A stretch of DNA of 27,136 bases, from assembly GCA_036897625.1 (NCBI GenBank), contig JAYMTA010000542.1, forward strand, positions 1 to 27,136, written 5' to 3'. The translations under genes were made by a program, and so were the position numbers. Shown in pieces: positions 1-10,200 of the stretch (position 1 is its first letter; the number at the start of each line of letters is the position of its first letter). The notes under the pieces were generated by a model. That model had not been told where the DNA came from, did no database searches, and saw only the letters and a list, made by a program, of their open reading frames with translations. Source of the stretch: Pelargonium cotyledonis. Taxonomy: Eukaryota > Streptophyta > Magnoliopsida > Geraniales > Geraniaceae.

Positions 1-151
1 GAATTGTCAATAATATCCTTATAAAAAGTTAGTTAGGATCTCTCAACACATGATCATGAGAATTCAATAGTAAACATGTCACACTAACTAATTTCTCCTT
101 AATTTTTCTCAAAATAGAAAAGTGGACACTCATTTTGGGATGGAGGGAGTA
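1..151. mobile_element. Stowaway-like MITE, right end only
   Basis: The stretch ending at 149 (GGGATGGAGGGAG) followed by TA at 150-151 matches the terminal inverted repeat and TA target duplication of Stowaway (Tc1/mariner-type) MITEs. The other end lies left of the window, so the start is arbitrary. It carries no coding capacity. The call rests on one end only. Confidence 0.55.
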
Positions 152-380
152 TTAAACTCTCCAAAGAGAAAGAAAAAGAATAAGGCCACCATAAATTGAA
201 CCCCGGGAAACCACCGGAAGATGGGTAAAAGTAGAGAGAAGACTGAATAATGAGTTTCGAATAAGAAAAAAGCCTTCTATAATGATTCCAACTTCTTTGG
301 GAAGACCAGTTTGTTCCGGGCAAGCCAAATGTGCCAAAGGGAGATTGAACACAACACGCACCACACTCGACGCAAGATGG
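152..380. other. Unassigned sequence between MITE and TRIM
   Basis: About 230 bases lie between the MITE end and the TRIM element. Short open frames exist on the minus strand, but none shows a domain I recognise. With 3629-4180 it once formed a continuous stretch that the TRIM entered. The last five bases (376-380, gatgg) look like a slightly diverged target duplication of 3629-3633 (gatag). Confidence 0.4.
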
Positions 381-466
381 TGTTAGATGTTAGAGAACCA
401 ACTAAACTAAAAGCTCAAACTTATAGTTGAAGGCTTCATTTATTCTTTTAATATTATAGTCCAACA
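381..466 (-). repeat. TRIM terminal repeat, 3' copy of the minus-strand element
   Basis: On the minus strand it begins TGTTGGAC and ends TCTAACA, the TG...CA form of an LTR. It matches 3550-3628 along its length. A 7-base stutter (tgttaga twice) sits at its outer edge. Confidence 0.75.
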
Positions 467-715
467 CACCTCCTCACGTGCAAGCCCGTTATGGCTTTTC
501 AAGTGAACCGAAGATAGATAGATCTCGTTCTCACTTTTATGGATGAACTGAAAAGATAGATAAGAGCTCATACCTGATTTTTAACTTTTTTGCGGGTGGT
601 TTGAAAGGAGAAGATAGAGTTTGAAGGATAAGATAAAAATTATTGAGAAGGCCCGATAGAAGAAGATAGAGAGCCTAAGTGGGCTTGAAAGATAAATGAA
701 GAGTTATATAGAAGG

Positions 716-724
716 CCTAAAGAA
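716..724. repeat. 9-bp target site duplication of the MULE, left
   Basis: CCTAAAGAA directly abuts the MULE terminus and is repeated exactly at 3373-3381. Confidence 0.9.
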
Positions 725-967
725 GGGTTAAATGTTTCCAGACCCCATGGACTCGTTTGAATTTTAGAGTTGGCCTCTGGCCTGGATTTTTAGTTGTGTC
801 GATCCTTGGATGGTTACTTTTTTTTAATTTAGTGCATGTAACCTATTATAGTAGGTAAAAACTAGCCACGTCAGCTGCCTTGCCACGTAGACCAGTCGCG
901 TCACCATTCTTGACCTGCCACGTGGAAAAAACTACATGATTTCATTTTTTTTTTCTTCATTTTTAAA
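725..967. repeat. MULE left terminal inverted repeat
   Basis: This stretch pairs with the reverse complement of about 3125-3372, with most bases agreeing and a few short gaps. The inner boundary is approximate because T-rich runs blur it. Confidence 0.8.
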
Positions 968-1029
968 GCTATATACAATAAGAGAGAAAAGAGAGACCTA
1001 ACTTTTATCACCACTAACAGGACCCAATC

Positions 1030-3113
1030 TTTATCTTTTCGGTGAAAACCCCCAAAACCCACTTTCTTTAGTTTCTGGTTAATTTTTGTGTGGATGGCAA
1101 GAATAAAGTTGGGGTCTGCAACATGAGTTGTGAGTTCTTGTTGGCAATAACATTAAAGTAACATGGAGGTGGAGGAGATTCAAGCTCAAGTGATAACTTG
1201 CATTTTGTGCTAGTTATCCGGTCCTAAATCATGCCTAAACTAGTGCATTTGAGTGCAATTTTGTACCTAATTGTTCTCATTTATGCTTCATATTACTTTT
1301 GTACATCACGCCATAAGCATAATGAGACTTTTAGGCATTTTGATGTGTTTTGTGCGATATTTAGCTTATTTTTGGTAGATTTTACGTTTGTGGTATATTT
1401 CATGATGATTTCAGGTCAAGCAAGTGGGAAAGCACATTCAAAGATGTTCAGTGCAGCTGGCGCCACAGTGCCAGCCCATGTAGTCACGGCGACACGTTAG
1501 CTCCAGCGCAGGAAAGTTTTAATGGAGTCAGCAACCTGATGTGGCAGAATCGTCGTGGTGTCGTGGCTTCTATAAATGTCCCATTTTTATTTCATTTCGG
1601 GAGATTAGGTTTTGTGTGGAGCCACCAGAGCTCATTTTCATCATATTCTCAGAGAGAAACAGAGAAAGAAAGGCCAGAGACGTGGGAGCTGAAAGCTTAA
1701 CGACCTTGGAAGCTCGGGTGGAACGTGACAACACCGTTATTCGTCTTTTAACCTTTTGTCCCCTGTTGAGGGTTTGTAAGCAACATTTGATTATTTTTAT
1801 TGTTGGATATTGTTTACATGATTGATGTTGAACTTGGATTGTCTATGATTGTGAAGTTTTATCAATTTATGAACATGTTTAGTTTATTAACAATGATATT
1901 TACCGAACATGATTTGTCCATGAATATGTTGTTTGGCTAAGTTGTTGTGTGGTTGGGATGTGATGATTGGTGTTAATATGTAATTGAAATAAGATATGAA
2001 AACTTATGTTGGATGTTGGATTACTCATGTTCTTGCTATTCGTAATGCTACCGAACAACTCAACGGGGTTGGTTCGGTTGATCTTAGTGAGGAACATGTC
2101 TTTGAAATTGGCAAGGTCCTTGCGGATTAGAACATAGGGGGAAATTGGGTTCACGGCATTAGACCCACTTGAACCGTTTCTTGCACAACTCAGTCACAAT
2201 CGTCATACTAAGGTGAGTATGGGCCCCATGACGGGCGGGTCTATTTAGATCACCATATTCACCGTAAGATTCGGTGATTCCTTAACAGGATAGCTGATAA
2301 AATTTATTGGGAAGGTTAATTAAACGTCAACATAGTTTTCCATCTCGAGAAATTAATTACAATTTTACCACCTTCATAATCGCATATCAACTAACTCTTT
2401 CTCTCTATTTGATTTTCATATGTTGAATTTGAAATTTGGAATTTGAATTTACAAAATCTTAATCTCAATCTTTGACTTGATTTAGTCAAAGATCAACACT
2501 TTCAAAAACCAAGATTTGATTTATTTTAATTGTCTAGTTAGCTTAACAAGATTATTTAATTAATAATTTTAAATATCACTGACTAAGTCCCTGTGGATTC
2601 GATAACCTGGACTTCACCGTCCTATATTACGAGATAGAGTCTGTTATACTTGTCGGACGCTCATCAACAAGCTTACAAGTTCCTGAGGATTGGTAATGGC
2701 AGATTATGATTACAACAAGATAAGTCACAAGGGAAGAGAGGCTTAGTACCCTAACGATGATGAAGACGGAGAACTCTGACGGCTGGGAAGTGGAATCATC
2801 TTTAACGCCGTGAGAGAGAACTAGCTCCGGGCCGGGATGAAACCATTCGTCGAGATCATTAGGGATGAGAGACCGACAGGTCCAGTTATTTGTCACGACG
2901 GTGATTCAGTTTACGATTTGCAAGATCGTTAATGTTATGACCAGACTAATAAGGCCGTGGAGTGGCTGATTAAAGCGGAGGCAAATGCTATCTCCTATCT
3001 TTCATTGTTGAACAACTCGTTCCTAGACACACCCAATCCAGTTGAGCGATGACAAGAGGGAATGGTTTGATTCAACTGAAATAGAGCTCGACATCGACCA
3101 TAATTTCAATATT
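1030..3113 (+). pseudogene. Captured TCP2/LANCEOLATE-like transcription factor fragment
   Basis: The MULE interior reads as the 5' part of a class II (CIN) TCP gene, in two blocks split by a solo LTR: about 1030-1190 and 2672-3113. A start codon at 1163 opens MEVEEIQAQ, and after the LTR the text continues YKF-RIGNG. Further on, 2908-2980 encodes YDLQDR and KAVEWLIKA, which match the helix-loop-helix part of the TCP domain. Then come NNSFLDTP and, near 3064-3110, GFDSTEIELDIDHNF, as in the region behind the TCP domain of TCP2-type proteins. Several stops and small indels break the frame, for example a stop after GNGRL and a stop in place of Leu after LQDR. The first 130 bases probably derive from the donor's 5' UTR. 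TCP factors bind DNA and control leaf growth. This copy cannot make a full protein, and the miR319 target region is absent. The family assignment is from memory of TCP2-type sequences. Confidence 0.8.
1191..2666 (+). mobile_element. Solo LTR of a gypsy-type retrotransposon inside the MULE
   Basis: The segment starts TGATAACTTGCA and ends CTCATCA, giving TGAT...ATCA ends. It is flanked by tcaag (1186-1190) and acaag (2667-2671), a near-identical 5-bp duplication. It contains a TATA-like box around 1569-1576. Its last part (about 2588-2640) has the 'cctgtggattcgataacctgg' type of tail common in plant gypsy LTRs. No internal region follows, so it is a solo LTR of about 1.48 kb left by LTR-LTR recombination. 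It interrupts the captured TCP frame and is the youngest of the three nested layers. Open frames within it are incidental. Confidence 0.8.
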
Positions 3114-3124
3114 TTTTCCATTTA

Positions 3125-3372
3125 TTTTTTTTAACTAAAAAGAATGAAAAATAAAATAAAATTAGATAATTTTTACGCGTGGCTGGTCTAAAAGGGTGAC
3201 ATGGCTGGTCTACGTGCCAAGACAGCTGATATGACTAGTTTTTACCTGCTATAGCAGATTACATGTACTAAATTAAAAAAAAAAGTTCAGGGATCGGCAC
3301 AACTAAAAATGCAGACCAGGGGCCAACTCTAAAATCCAAACGAGTCCAAAGGGGTTTGGAAACATTTAACCC
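3125..3372. repeat. MULE right terminal inverted repeat
   Basis: Inverted counterpart of 725-967, sharing the GGGTTAAATGTTTCC terminus when read on the minus strand. The inner end is approximate. Confidence 0.8.
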
Positions 3373-3381
3373 CCTAAAGAA
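3373..3381. repeat. 9-bp target site duplication of the MULE, right
   Basis: Exact copy of 716-724. Nine bases is the length produced by Mutator-type transposases. Confidence 0.9.
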
Positions 3382-3549
3382 ATGAGAAGATATAGAGCCC
3401 AAGTGGATTTGAAAGATAGATGAAGAGTTATACAGTAGACCCAAAGAAAGAAGTAAAGAAGCCCAATGAGAGAGAATAAATAAAGAATTTAATTTTACAA
3501 ATTTTGGGGGTGTCATGACTTGAATCTGTGCCCTCAAGCTCTGACACAA

Positions 3550-3628
3550 TCTTAGAGAACCAACTCAACTAAAAGCTTAAACTTGTAGATGAAGTCTTCA
3601 TTAAATCTTTTAATACTATATTGCAACA
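3550..3628 (-). repeat. TRIM terminal repeat, 5' copy, followed by primer-binding site
   Basis: This copy matches 381-466 in the same orientation. On the minus strand it is directly followed by a tRNA-Met-like primer-binding site at 3549-3538, which sets the element's orientation. Confidence 0.75.
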
Positions 3629-4180
3629 GATAGAAGCTCATTGCCCGAGCAAAAACGGGCAACATGAGGGAAGAGCAAGGCTAAAAGACCACAAAGAAAA
3701 GAGCAACGACCATACTTGAGATGTTCATGCATAATGGAGAAGAAGGTGAAAGCAATCCTCAAAATGGAGATCGACAACTCGAGATGGGAATATGAACACC
3801 CCAAATTTCAAGAAAGAAGAAGGTTGGAATGCATCTATGAGCTGACAACCAAGCGAAACTTTGAATTTTTTTAGGGGCAAAAGCTTTCGAGGTCAATTTG
3901 GAGCTTGCAAAGGCATGGTGGTCAGCAGTGAACAAAATTGATCTTGTTCTTAGCCTACAGAGAATTTTTCTTTGGAATTGTGAACCTAAAAGAGACGTTT
4001 GAAGTGGGTTAACAGAGACAACAGAGAGTAAGAACTCCAATAATTTAAGAAGCTCAACTTCCTAACCCCTGAGCGGCTATCGAAAGAGGATCGAGAAGCC
4101 TCCTTGACTGAGTCCTCTTGGTGAAAAGAGATGAAAATTCTTGCTTTTGATAAACTTAGCGAAAATAACATCGGAACCCC
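3629..4180 (-). other. Unassigned; weak resemblance to a LINE zinc-binding domain
   Basis: A minus-strand frame around 3780-4040 contains PKKIQSFAWLSAHRCIPT, which loosely resembles the start of the zf-RVT domain found behind reverse transcriptase in plant LINEs. The resemblance is short and the rest does not align by eye, so this may be chance. Nothing else was recognised here. Confidence 0.25.
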
Positions 4181-5719
4181 CGGAGCCAGACGCTGATCTC
4201 CTAACTAGCAGCCGATCCAAAATTTAAACGAACGATCATCACCCAAAATCCATTGCATATTCTTCGGCTAAAAACATCAACAAATACATTGAGAGATTAA
4301 GGTCCAATATGTGATAGATAAATGGAGAAGGAGAGGTGGCAGTGAGCTCCTCCAATGATCAGTCGTTTAATTTCCAATTATATTTTTCGCGTTAGTACCT
4401 TTTTCCAAATAAAGTGAGGCTCAGACGTAAAGCACCGCCATAATTTGGATAAAAGACTAACGTTTGCGAGTTCAATTTGACGAATACCGAGACTTTCATA
4501 TTTTTTTTTTCTTTAGAACGATTTGTGACTATTTAACCTTGAATATTTCAATCTTCATAAAGAGATATCATTTTTAATCTCACATTTAGTCTAATCATGT
4601 TGAATAGTGACTAAAGTTTCATATAGGAACACATAAAATAAAATAAAATAGCTAATATAATTGTGGAAGTGAAATTTCTACTTAATATTTAAATCTAACA
4701 AATTAGTAGTATGATTTAAAAAGCCTAGTCAATGTAATAGGAATTGAATTTAATTGTAAGACACACAATCCAAGGAGCATATAATAGTGCGCCGAGTATC
4801 TTTGTAAAGTATGAAAGAGAAAGGTCAGAGATGGATCAATTATACAATTCTTGCTCGCACGTAGAATTCAAAGCAAAATTGTGCTGATTCCTTGGTGAAG
4901 AAGACAATCATGAAACTGCAAGGAACTTGCACCTCAAACCAAAAATCTATGGGTTGTTCACAATTGGATCTCACGTCTTACGCAAATTGGGCATTATTTT
5001 TTTGTTAACTCAATGAAATAAAATTTTATAAATAAACTACCTGCGACGGAGTTGACACGTGTATACAAAGCACGCTTAAGTATATAGCAATTGAAAATCA
5101 TGACTCAGACTATCAGAATTAGACTCAAATTGAAAATAAAATTAAATATTCTTAAGAAGTTTTAATATGCTCATCACTTCGAAGATGTTAACTTAAAAAG
5201 AGTGGTCAAATTAATCGGAACAAGGATGTGTCATGAAAGACCATAACACCTAAAAACACATGAAAAAGAGGCAATGATATAGTAACATATTCCTCACCAC
5301 TTGTGGAACGTGTGCCTCACGCTCACTCATTCGCCCAGATAAATATGCCACGATGCACGCTTCATGTACCCGATTTTGATTGCGAGGCCTTATCCGAGTC
5401 AAAGGCTCAACTCGAGTGAGTCAAGGGTTCGACTCGGTCCAAGACCGAGCCCACACTTGATTCGGCCCCAAAAACTCTCCTCCAATGAAGGCATGAGACT
5501 TGATCGAACAAATAGTGAAGAAAGATAAGTAAGAGTTATCGAAACACAGAAAAGGAAAAATTAATTATTGGAGCAATCTCGTCCTATTTCTGAACCCAAA
5601 AAAAAATGTTTCCATGGTTTATGAATTGAAAACATTAAACAAAGAAAGTAAAACAATGACTTGAAAAATTATGAATGTAAATACCATATGAATTCTAATT
5701 ATCTTGAGCTTTTAGGGGA
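4181..5719. other. AT-rich intergenic stretch, nothing recognised
   Basis: About 1.5 kb without a convincing gene, RNA gene or transposon end. A T-run lies near 4500-4512. A more GC-balanced patch at about 5280-5500, rich in CTCGA/GACTCG words, resembles old repeat DNA but matches no family I can name. Confidence 0.4.
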
Positions 5720-6345
5720 ATTTGGGTTGATAGGGATCTACTTTCGAAAGGTTGAGAGCAGGACGAGTTTGCTATACACCTGGTGTTGGTTTGTTAGTTT
5801 TCGCGCGACTATTGGCGAGAATTGAAGTCATAGAGTGTTTGATTAAAGTTGAACGTGGATGGAGTAGAGGGAGTGCAGTTGGGTGTCCTGGTCGCCGATT
5901 GGGTTGTTCTTGACCAGACGGACACGTTCCTGGGGTGGAAGGATATGTTGGACAGGAGAGGTGGAGGAGATTTTAGTCGAGGCTCTTGCAACTTGTTTCA
6001 CTCTGATTTGGGTTGTGGAACAAGGGCGGTCAGACCTTGTAATCAAATCGAACCCGTTGGAGTTGGTCCAAGTGGTACAAACCTTGCGGAGAATATCATA
6101 ATCAGTGTTTTTGGTTTGGTTGTGGATGAAATTCAAATATTGGTTAAGGATTTGGTGAATGTGTCTTTTGCTTTCTCTAGGCGGATCGAGTGACTCATGC
6201 GTTAACTAGATCCGTATCTTTTATGTCCGGCCATGAGATTTGAATAGGCAGACAACCCCCACCTTTGACTCTACCATTGTTACCTAATAATTCGATTCAA
6301 TAAAGTTTGATCGTGTTTTGAGTTTAAAAATGTAAAAAAAAAAAA
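5720..6345 (+). mobile_element. LINE 3' end with decayed RNase H domain (plus strand)
   Basis: Several plus-strand frames carry pieces of the RNase H-like domain that closes ORF2 of plant L1-type LINEs. Examples are EVIE and VQL early on, ILVKDLVNVSFAFSRR near 6132-6185, then DRVTHALTRS near 6184-6215 in another frame. The coding part is followed by an AATAAAG-type tail and an A-run at about 6334-6345, as at a LINE 3' end. The frame is broken more than once, including a shift at about 6185. The 5' part is missing, which is usual for 5'-truncated LINE insertions. No clear target duplication was found. A decayed host gene with an RNase H domain is the alternative. Confidence 0.6.
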
Positions 6346-6565
6346 GGTGAATATTTGCAGCATAGCTAATGGAACATACTAAAAAAAATAAAGGAAGATT
6401 ATTCTTGCATGTAGACAGACGTGGCGCATACTCAATCACAAACTTCTTCTTTTTCTCTCTAAAACTTGTTTGGTTTCCACCTCATCCTCTTTCAATGTAG
6501 GAGGCATGAGTAGTTGTAATTACGTCAGCTCTAATATTTTCAAAAAATAAAAAGAAAAAAGTCGT
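6346..6565. other. Spacer between two LINE ends, nothing recognised
   Basis: About 220 bases of AT-rich sequence with no recognisable gene or repeat end. It separates two LINE fragments whose 3' ends face each other. Confidence 0.35.
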
Positions 6566-6576
6566 GTTAGACATTT
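6566..6576. repeat. LINE target site duplication, left copy
   Basis: GTTAGACATTT is repeated exactly at 6797-6807 on the other side of the LINE fragment. Confidence 0.85.
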
Positions 6577-6796
6577 ATTTTTGAAACAAACCATAGCGAT
6601 TTTATTAATTACTAAAATCAGCAGATAACAGACTCTTAATAGAGATGAGATAGTTATTCCCAATCCACCCAATAGAACCTGTTACACTCCCGGACGATCT
6701 AGCTAGCGTATGAGCTACATTATTAGCCGACTTCCCTATAAACCGAAAGACAAGTGAATCAAAATGACTAACTAAATCCAAAATATCTCCAATCGC
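6577..6796 (-). mobile_element. 5'-truncated LINE insertion (minus strand) with target duplication
   Basis: A 220-bp insert is flanked by an exact 11-bp duplication, GTTAGACATTT, at 6566-6576 and 6797-6807. On the minus strand it encodes VFRFIGKSANNVAHTLARSS, the C-terminal end of the LINE-type RNase H domain. An AATAAAAT tail and a short A-run (minus-strand end at about 6577-6586) follow. This is a classic target-primed insertion with 5' truncation. The reading frame is still open across 6605-6805, but it is only the tail of ORF2 and not a gene. The open frame suggests a younger insertion than the LINE piece at 5720-6345. Confidence 0.85.
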
Positions 6797-6807
6797 GTTA
6801 GACATTT
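6797..6807. repeat. LINE target site duplication, right copy
   Basis: Exact copy of 6566-6576. Confidence 0.85.
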
Positions 6808-7282
6808 TGAAAATGGTTCTATAAATAACTCATGTGCTTAGTACATGACGTTTCCTCACCCATTTTTAATTTACTTCATGGAAAACTACTAAAAAAAAGT
6901 AATAAACAATTGTGTGAGGCAACTCAATTTAGATCATCATCAAAATAAAAATAAAAAAGGGTATCAATCTTTAACTGATGTCATTTATAAGTACACAGAA
7001 ACTGCCATTTTTATTAAAAACGAAACCAAATAAAGAAACAGTCTTTATTGGCTTTCATCATTGACGCGTCAATGTAATTTTGGCTACTAATTTTAGATAT
7101 TTATTCTCCAAAATACATCACATTTCAAAACCCAAGCCGAGCCGATGGCAGAATCGTGATTCCGCAGAAAAGCAAGCCCAATTCCATACCCATCATCTCC
7201 TATCTATAACAATTCCAAAACCCGCGCCTTTTTAACAGTGGCGTCTCTCTCTGTGTGTGTGATATCTTCACTGTGTTCTGCG
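6808..7282 (+). promoter_or_regulatory. Upstream region and 5' UTR of the ABCA2-like gene
   Basis: These 475 bases separate the LINE insertion from the start codon of the transporter gene. A TATA-like word (ctataac, about 7203-7209) lies about 75 bp before the ATG, and a CT-rich stretch (about 7240-7270) precedes the start as in many plant leaders. The transcription start cannot be read from sequence. The proximal promoter must lie here or overlap the LINE fragments. Confidence 0.35.
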
Positions 7283-10200
7283 ATGGATTTGCAGAGAGGG
7301 TTTGGTCTGGCGAAGCAGCAATACGGGGCTCTGTTGAAGAAGAACCTGCTGCTTTCATGGCGGAACAAGACGGCGTCGTTTATACAGCTCTTCTCGTCCC
7401 TCTTCTTCATCTTCCTCATTTTCTGCATCCAGGAGGCGATTCAGGTTCGCTTCGCCTCCACCACCGCCTACAAGAGCGTCAGGGATCCGGATTCGCTGGT
7501 GGCGCCGCCGATCCCGCCCTGCGCGGACAAGTTCTACGCCAGGCTTCCTTGCTTTGACTTCGTCTGGAGCGGAAACGACAGCGCTAGGCTCCAGCGGATC
7601 GCTAGCGCCATTATGGTCAACAATCCCGACAGGCCGATTCCGCCGAGTAAGGTCTGCGAATTCACTCCATTCATGTCAGTTACTAATTGCAACACTAGAA
7701 ATTAGAAAATGGATTTTGATTTTTTTTATCTTACAAAATGGCTTTTTATTTCTGTTACTAATAAAATACCAACAGGTTGAACATTTTGTAGTATTTATTT
7801 ATTACAGTATAACCTACATCCAAGGTTCATTCAGCCTAGTTCATGTTTAGATGGGATAATATTTAGTTAGAGTTCATTTACCCATTTTAATTGAAATCCT
7901 AATACATTTTTAAATTACAATTATTACATTCATTTAATTTAATTATTTTTTAGAATGTCATATTTGGGATTAAAATATGCTCTTTCTTATTCTTACTATG
8001 AGTTGCATAATTTCAAAATTTTATTTTAATATCTTAAAATTTGGGATTATTGATTTTTTTTTAAAAAAAAAATTGAATCATTTATCTCATAGTAAAGTGT
8101 GTTATAATTATTTTAATTAATTTAAAAAATTATATAATATTAATTAATTTGCTAATTTAATAAATAAAATTGATCTATAAATAAAATATTAATTAATTAA
8201 TTTACAATAGTGAGTAATGAAATTGAGTCAATAGTTTTTTCCTACTTAAACTAATCCACCAATGACGTTGCGACACTTCATTAAAATTATCGATCTAGCA
8301 TGTCACTCGTCACAAACTCCCACAAATTTATTAAGGTGGGTATGAGTTAAATTTTAATGTGACGACGATTTCATTGGTTTGGCTTAACCTAAGCAAAAAA
8401 TAATAATAATAACAACAACAAACATGACTCATATTCATTTTTCTCTTTACAATATGTACTTTTGTGAATAGTAAATATACAACTCTTATGACCCGCTGAG
8501 ATCATAATCGAAAGCCTAGTTATTAGTTTAATTTAAGCCTTATATTTGTATAAATTAATGGGTAATTTAAATACAAAAATAAATTAACTGGGGCATAATT
8601 AAAAAAAAAAAAATTTCTTATGGGGGAAAATTTTAAAAAGAGCAAGGACAATGTAAGATAAATTTTCAATATATATTAGTCAGGGCAATTCCCTCCTATT
8701 TATGATTTTCATTAATGCTTTGTTTAGATCCTCAGAATGTTGAACAAAATGGGCCAAGTAACAGTTTAGGAAGCTCAACTTTACTTGGATCCAAACATAG
8801 CCTAAATGGTAATTATGAAACAAGAAAAGTTCAAGTGTCTGATTGTAAATTTCTCCCTCTCCTTGGTACAGGTTAAATCATTCAGAACCAAGGATGATGT
8901 AGATGAGTGGCTTTTTAATAATCCGATGCAGTGTTCAGGAGCTTTGCATTTTGTAGAAAGAAATGCTACTGTAATTAGCTATGGCATTCAAACCAATTCT
9001 ACCCCAATTGCTAAGCGAGGCCATTTTGAAGATCCGACAATGAAATTTCAAATTCCACTGCAGATTGCTGCAGAGCGCGAAATTGCCAGGTCTCTCATTG
9101 GAGGTAATAATGTTGATTTATTCTTTGAAAATTTTTGGAAGACTTTTCTATCACTACCAGAGCGGCAACTCCAATTCAACATTGCATTGACAATATGCCA
9201 TCTTTTTTATTAACTGTGCATGCCAGATCCAAATTTCAGCTGGGTTGTAGGGTTCAAGGAATTCGCACACCCTGCATTGGAACTCTTTTCTGCTGTGCAA
9301 TCAATAGGACCGACCTTTTTCCTTGCAATTGCCATGTTTGGCTTTGTGTTTCAAATTAGTTCATTGATCACAGAGAAAGAGCTCAAACTTCGACAGGTAT
9401 TAACTTTCTGCAATCTGCTGTTCAATTAGGGCTGTCATTTCCATCCTTAGGCAGAACTATTCATGTCTGCATTTGTTTCCCTTTATTTTAACAGGCAATG
9501 ACTATGATGGGTCTTTATGAATCTACCTACTGGCTATCATGGCTCACATGGGAGGGAATTATCACGCTTATTTCATCACTCTTCATAGTTCTCTTTGGAA
9601 TGATGTTTCAGTTTGATTTTTTCTTGAACAACAGCTTTGCTGTTGTTTTTCTTCTCTTCTTTCTTTTCCAGCTAAACATGGTAAGATTATTTCTTGACTT
9701 CTTTCTCTGGCCTATTTTGCGACTTGTGCTTGTTCATTATGTTCTCTGGTTCTGACTTACAATTAAACCAGATATATGAACCTTCAACATGTTCCTTTTC
9801 CCCCTAATTTTTTTATTCTAGATGGGCTTCGCCTTCATGTTGTCAGCATTCATTAGCAAGTCTTCTTCGTCCACAACAGTGGGGTTCTCCATATTCATTA
9901 TTGGCTTTCTGACTCAGGTAATGCTCCCATGATAGATAGCTAGAACTGAAGTGTCAGTTTATTCTGTTGGACGATAAATCTCATTTCTATTTGTTCTTGC
10001 AGCTTGTGACATCATTTGGATTCCCTTACAGTAAAGACTATTCCAAAACTTACCGTCGCATCTGGTCATTATTCCCACCTAATCTTTTCGCTAAAGGTGT
10101 AGATTTGCTTTCCAAGGCAACTTCCACTCCACAAGATCCCGGTATTAGCTGGAGTAGGCGGACAGACTGTGCACCAAACGATGATGAGTGTGTCATAACA

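Larger units (their letters stand above)
725..3372. mobile_element. Pack-MULE (Mutator-like DNA transposon) with a captured TCP gene fragment
   Basis: The element begins GGGTTAAATGTTTCC at 725 and ends with its inverted complement at 3372. It is flanked by an exact 9-bp duplication, CCTAAAGAA, at 716-724 and 3373-3381. Terminal inverted repeats run about 240 bp on each side. Long inverted repeats, a GGGTTAAAT start and a 9-bp duplication are the hallmarks of Mutator-like elements. No transposase is visible, so it is non-autonomous. Its interior, apart from an inserted solo LTR (1191-2666), is derived from a TCP-family host gene, which makes it a Pack-MULE. Without the LTR it would be about 1.17 kb. 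It lies inside a TRIM element, so it is the younger of the two. Confidence 0.9.
381..3628 (-). mobile_element. TRIM retroelement (minus strand), split by a MULE
   Basis: Two copies of a terminal repeat of about 80 bp (381-466 and 3550-3628) lie in direct orientation. Read on the minus strand, a primer-binding-like site complementary to initiator tRNA-Met (3538-3549) follows the right-hand copy, and a purine-rich tract (about 467-478) directly precedes the left-hand copy. Without the inserted MULE and its 9-bp duplication the element is roughly 0.6 kb with no coding capacity, as expected of a TRIM (terminal-repeat retrotransposon in miniature). TRIMs depend on proteins supplied in trans. It is a fossil, moderately old judging from the differences between its ends. 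Confidence 0.75.

Noticed and set aside
1231-2154. Open frames within the solo LTR
   Set aside because: They lie wholly inside a non-coding LTR, are short and show no domain.
5849-6193. 114-codon open frame on the plus strand
   Set aside because: It is one of several frames through a decayed LINE RNase H region and does not match the domain across its length.
7238-7282. N-terminal extension of the ABCA2 frame starting at a GTG
   Set aside because: Plant nuclear genes rarely start at GTG, and the family's N-terminus begins at the ATG at 7283.
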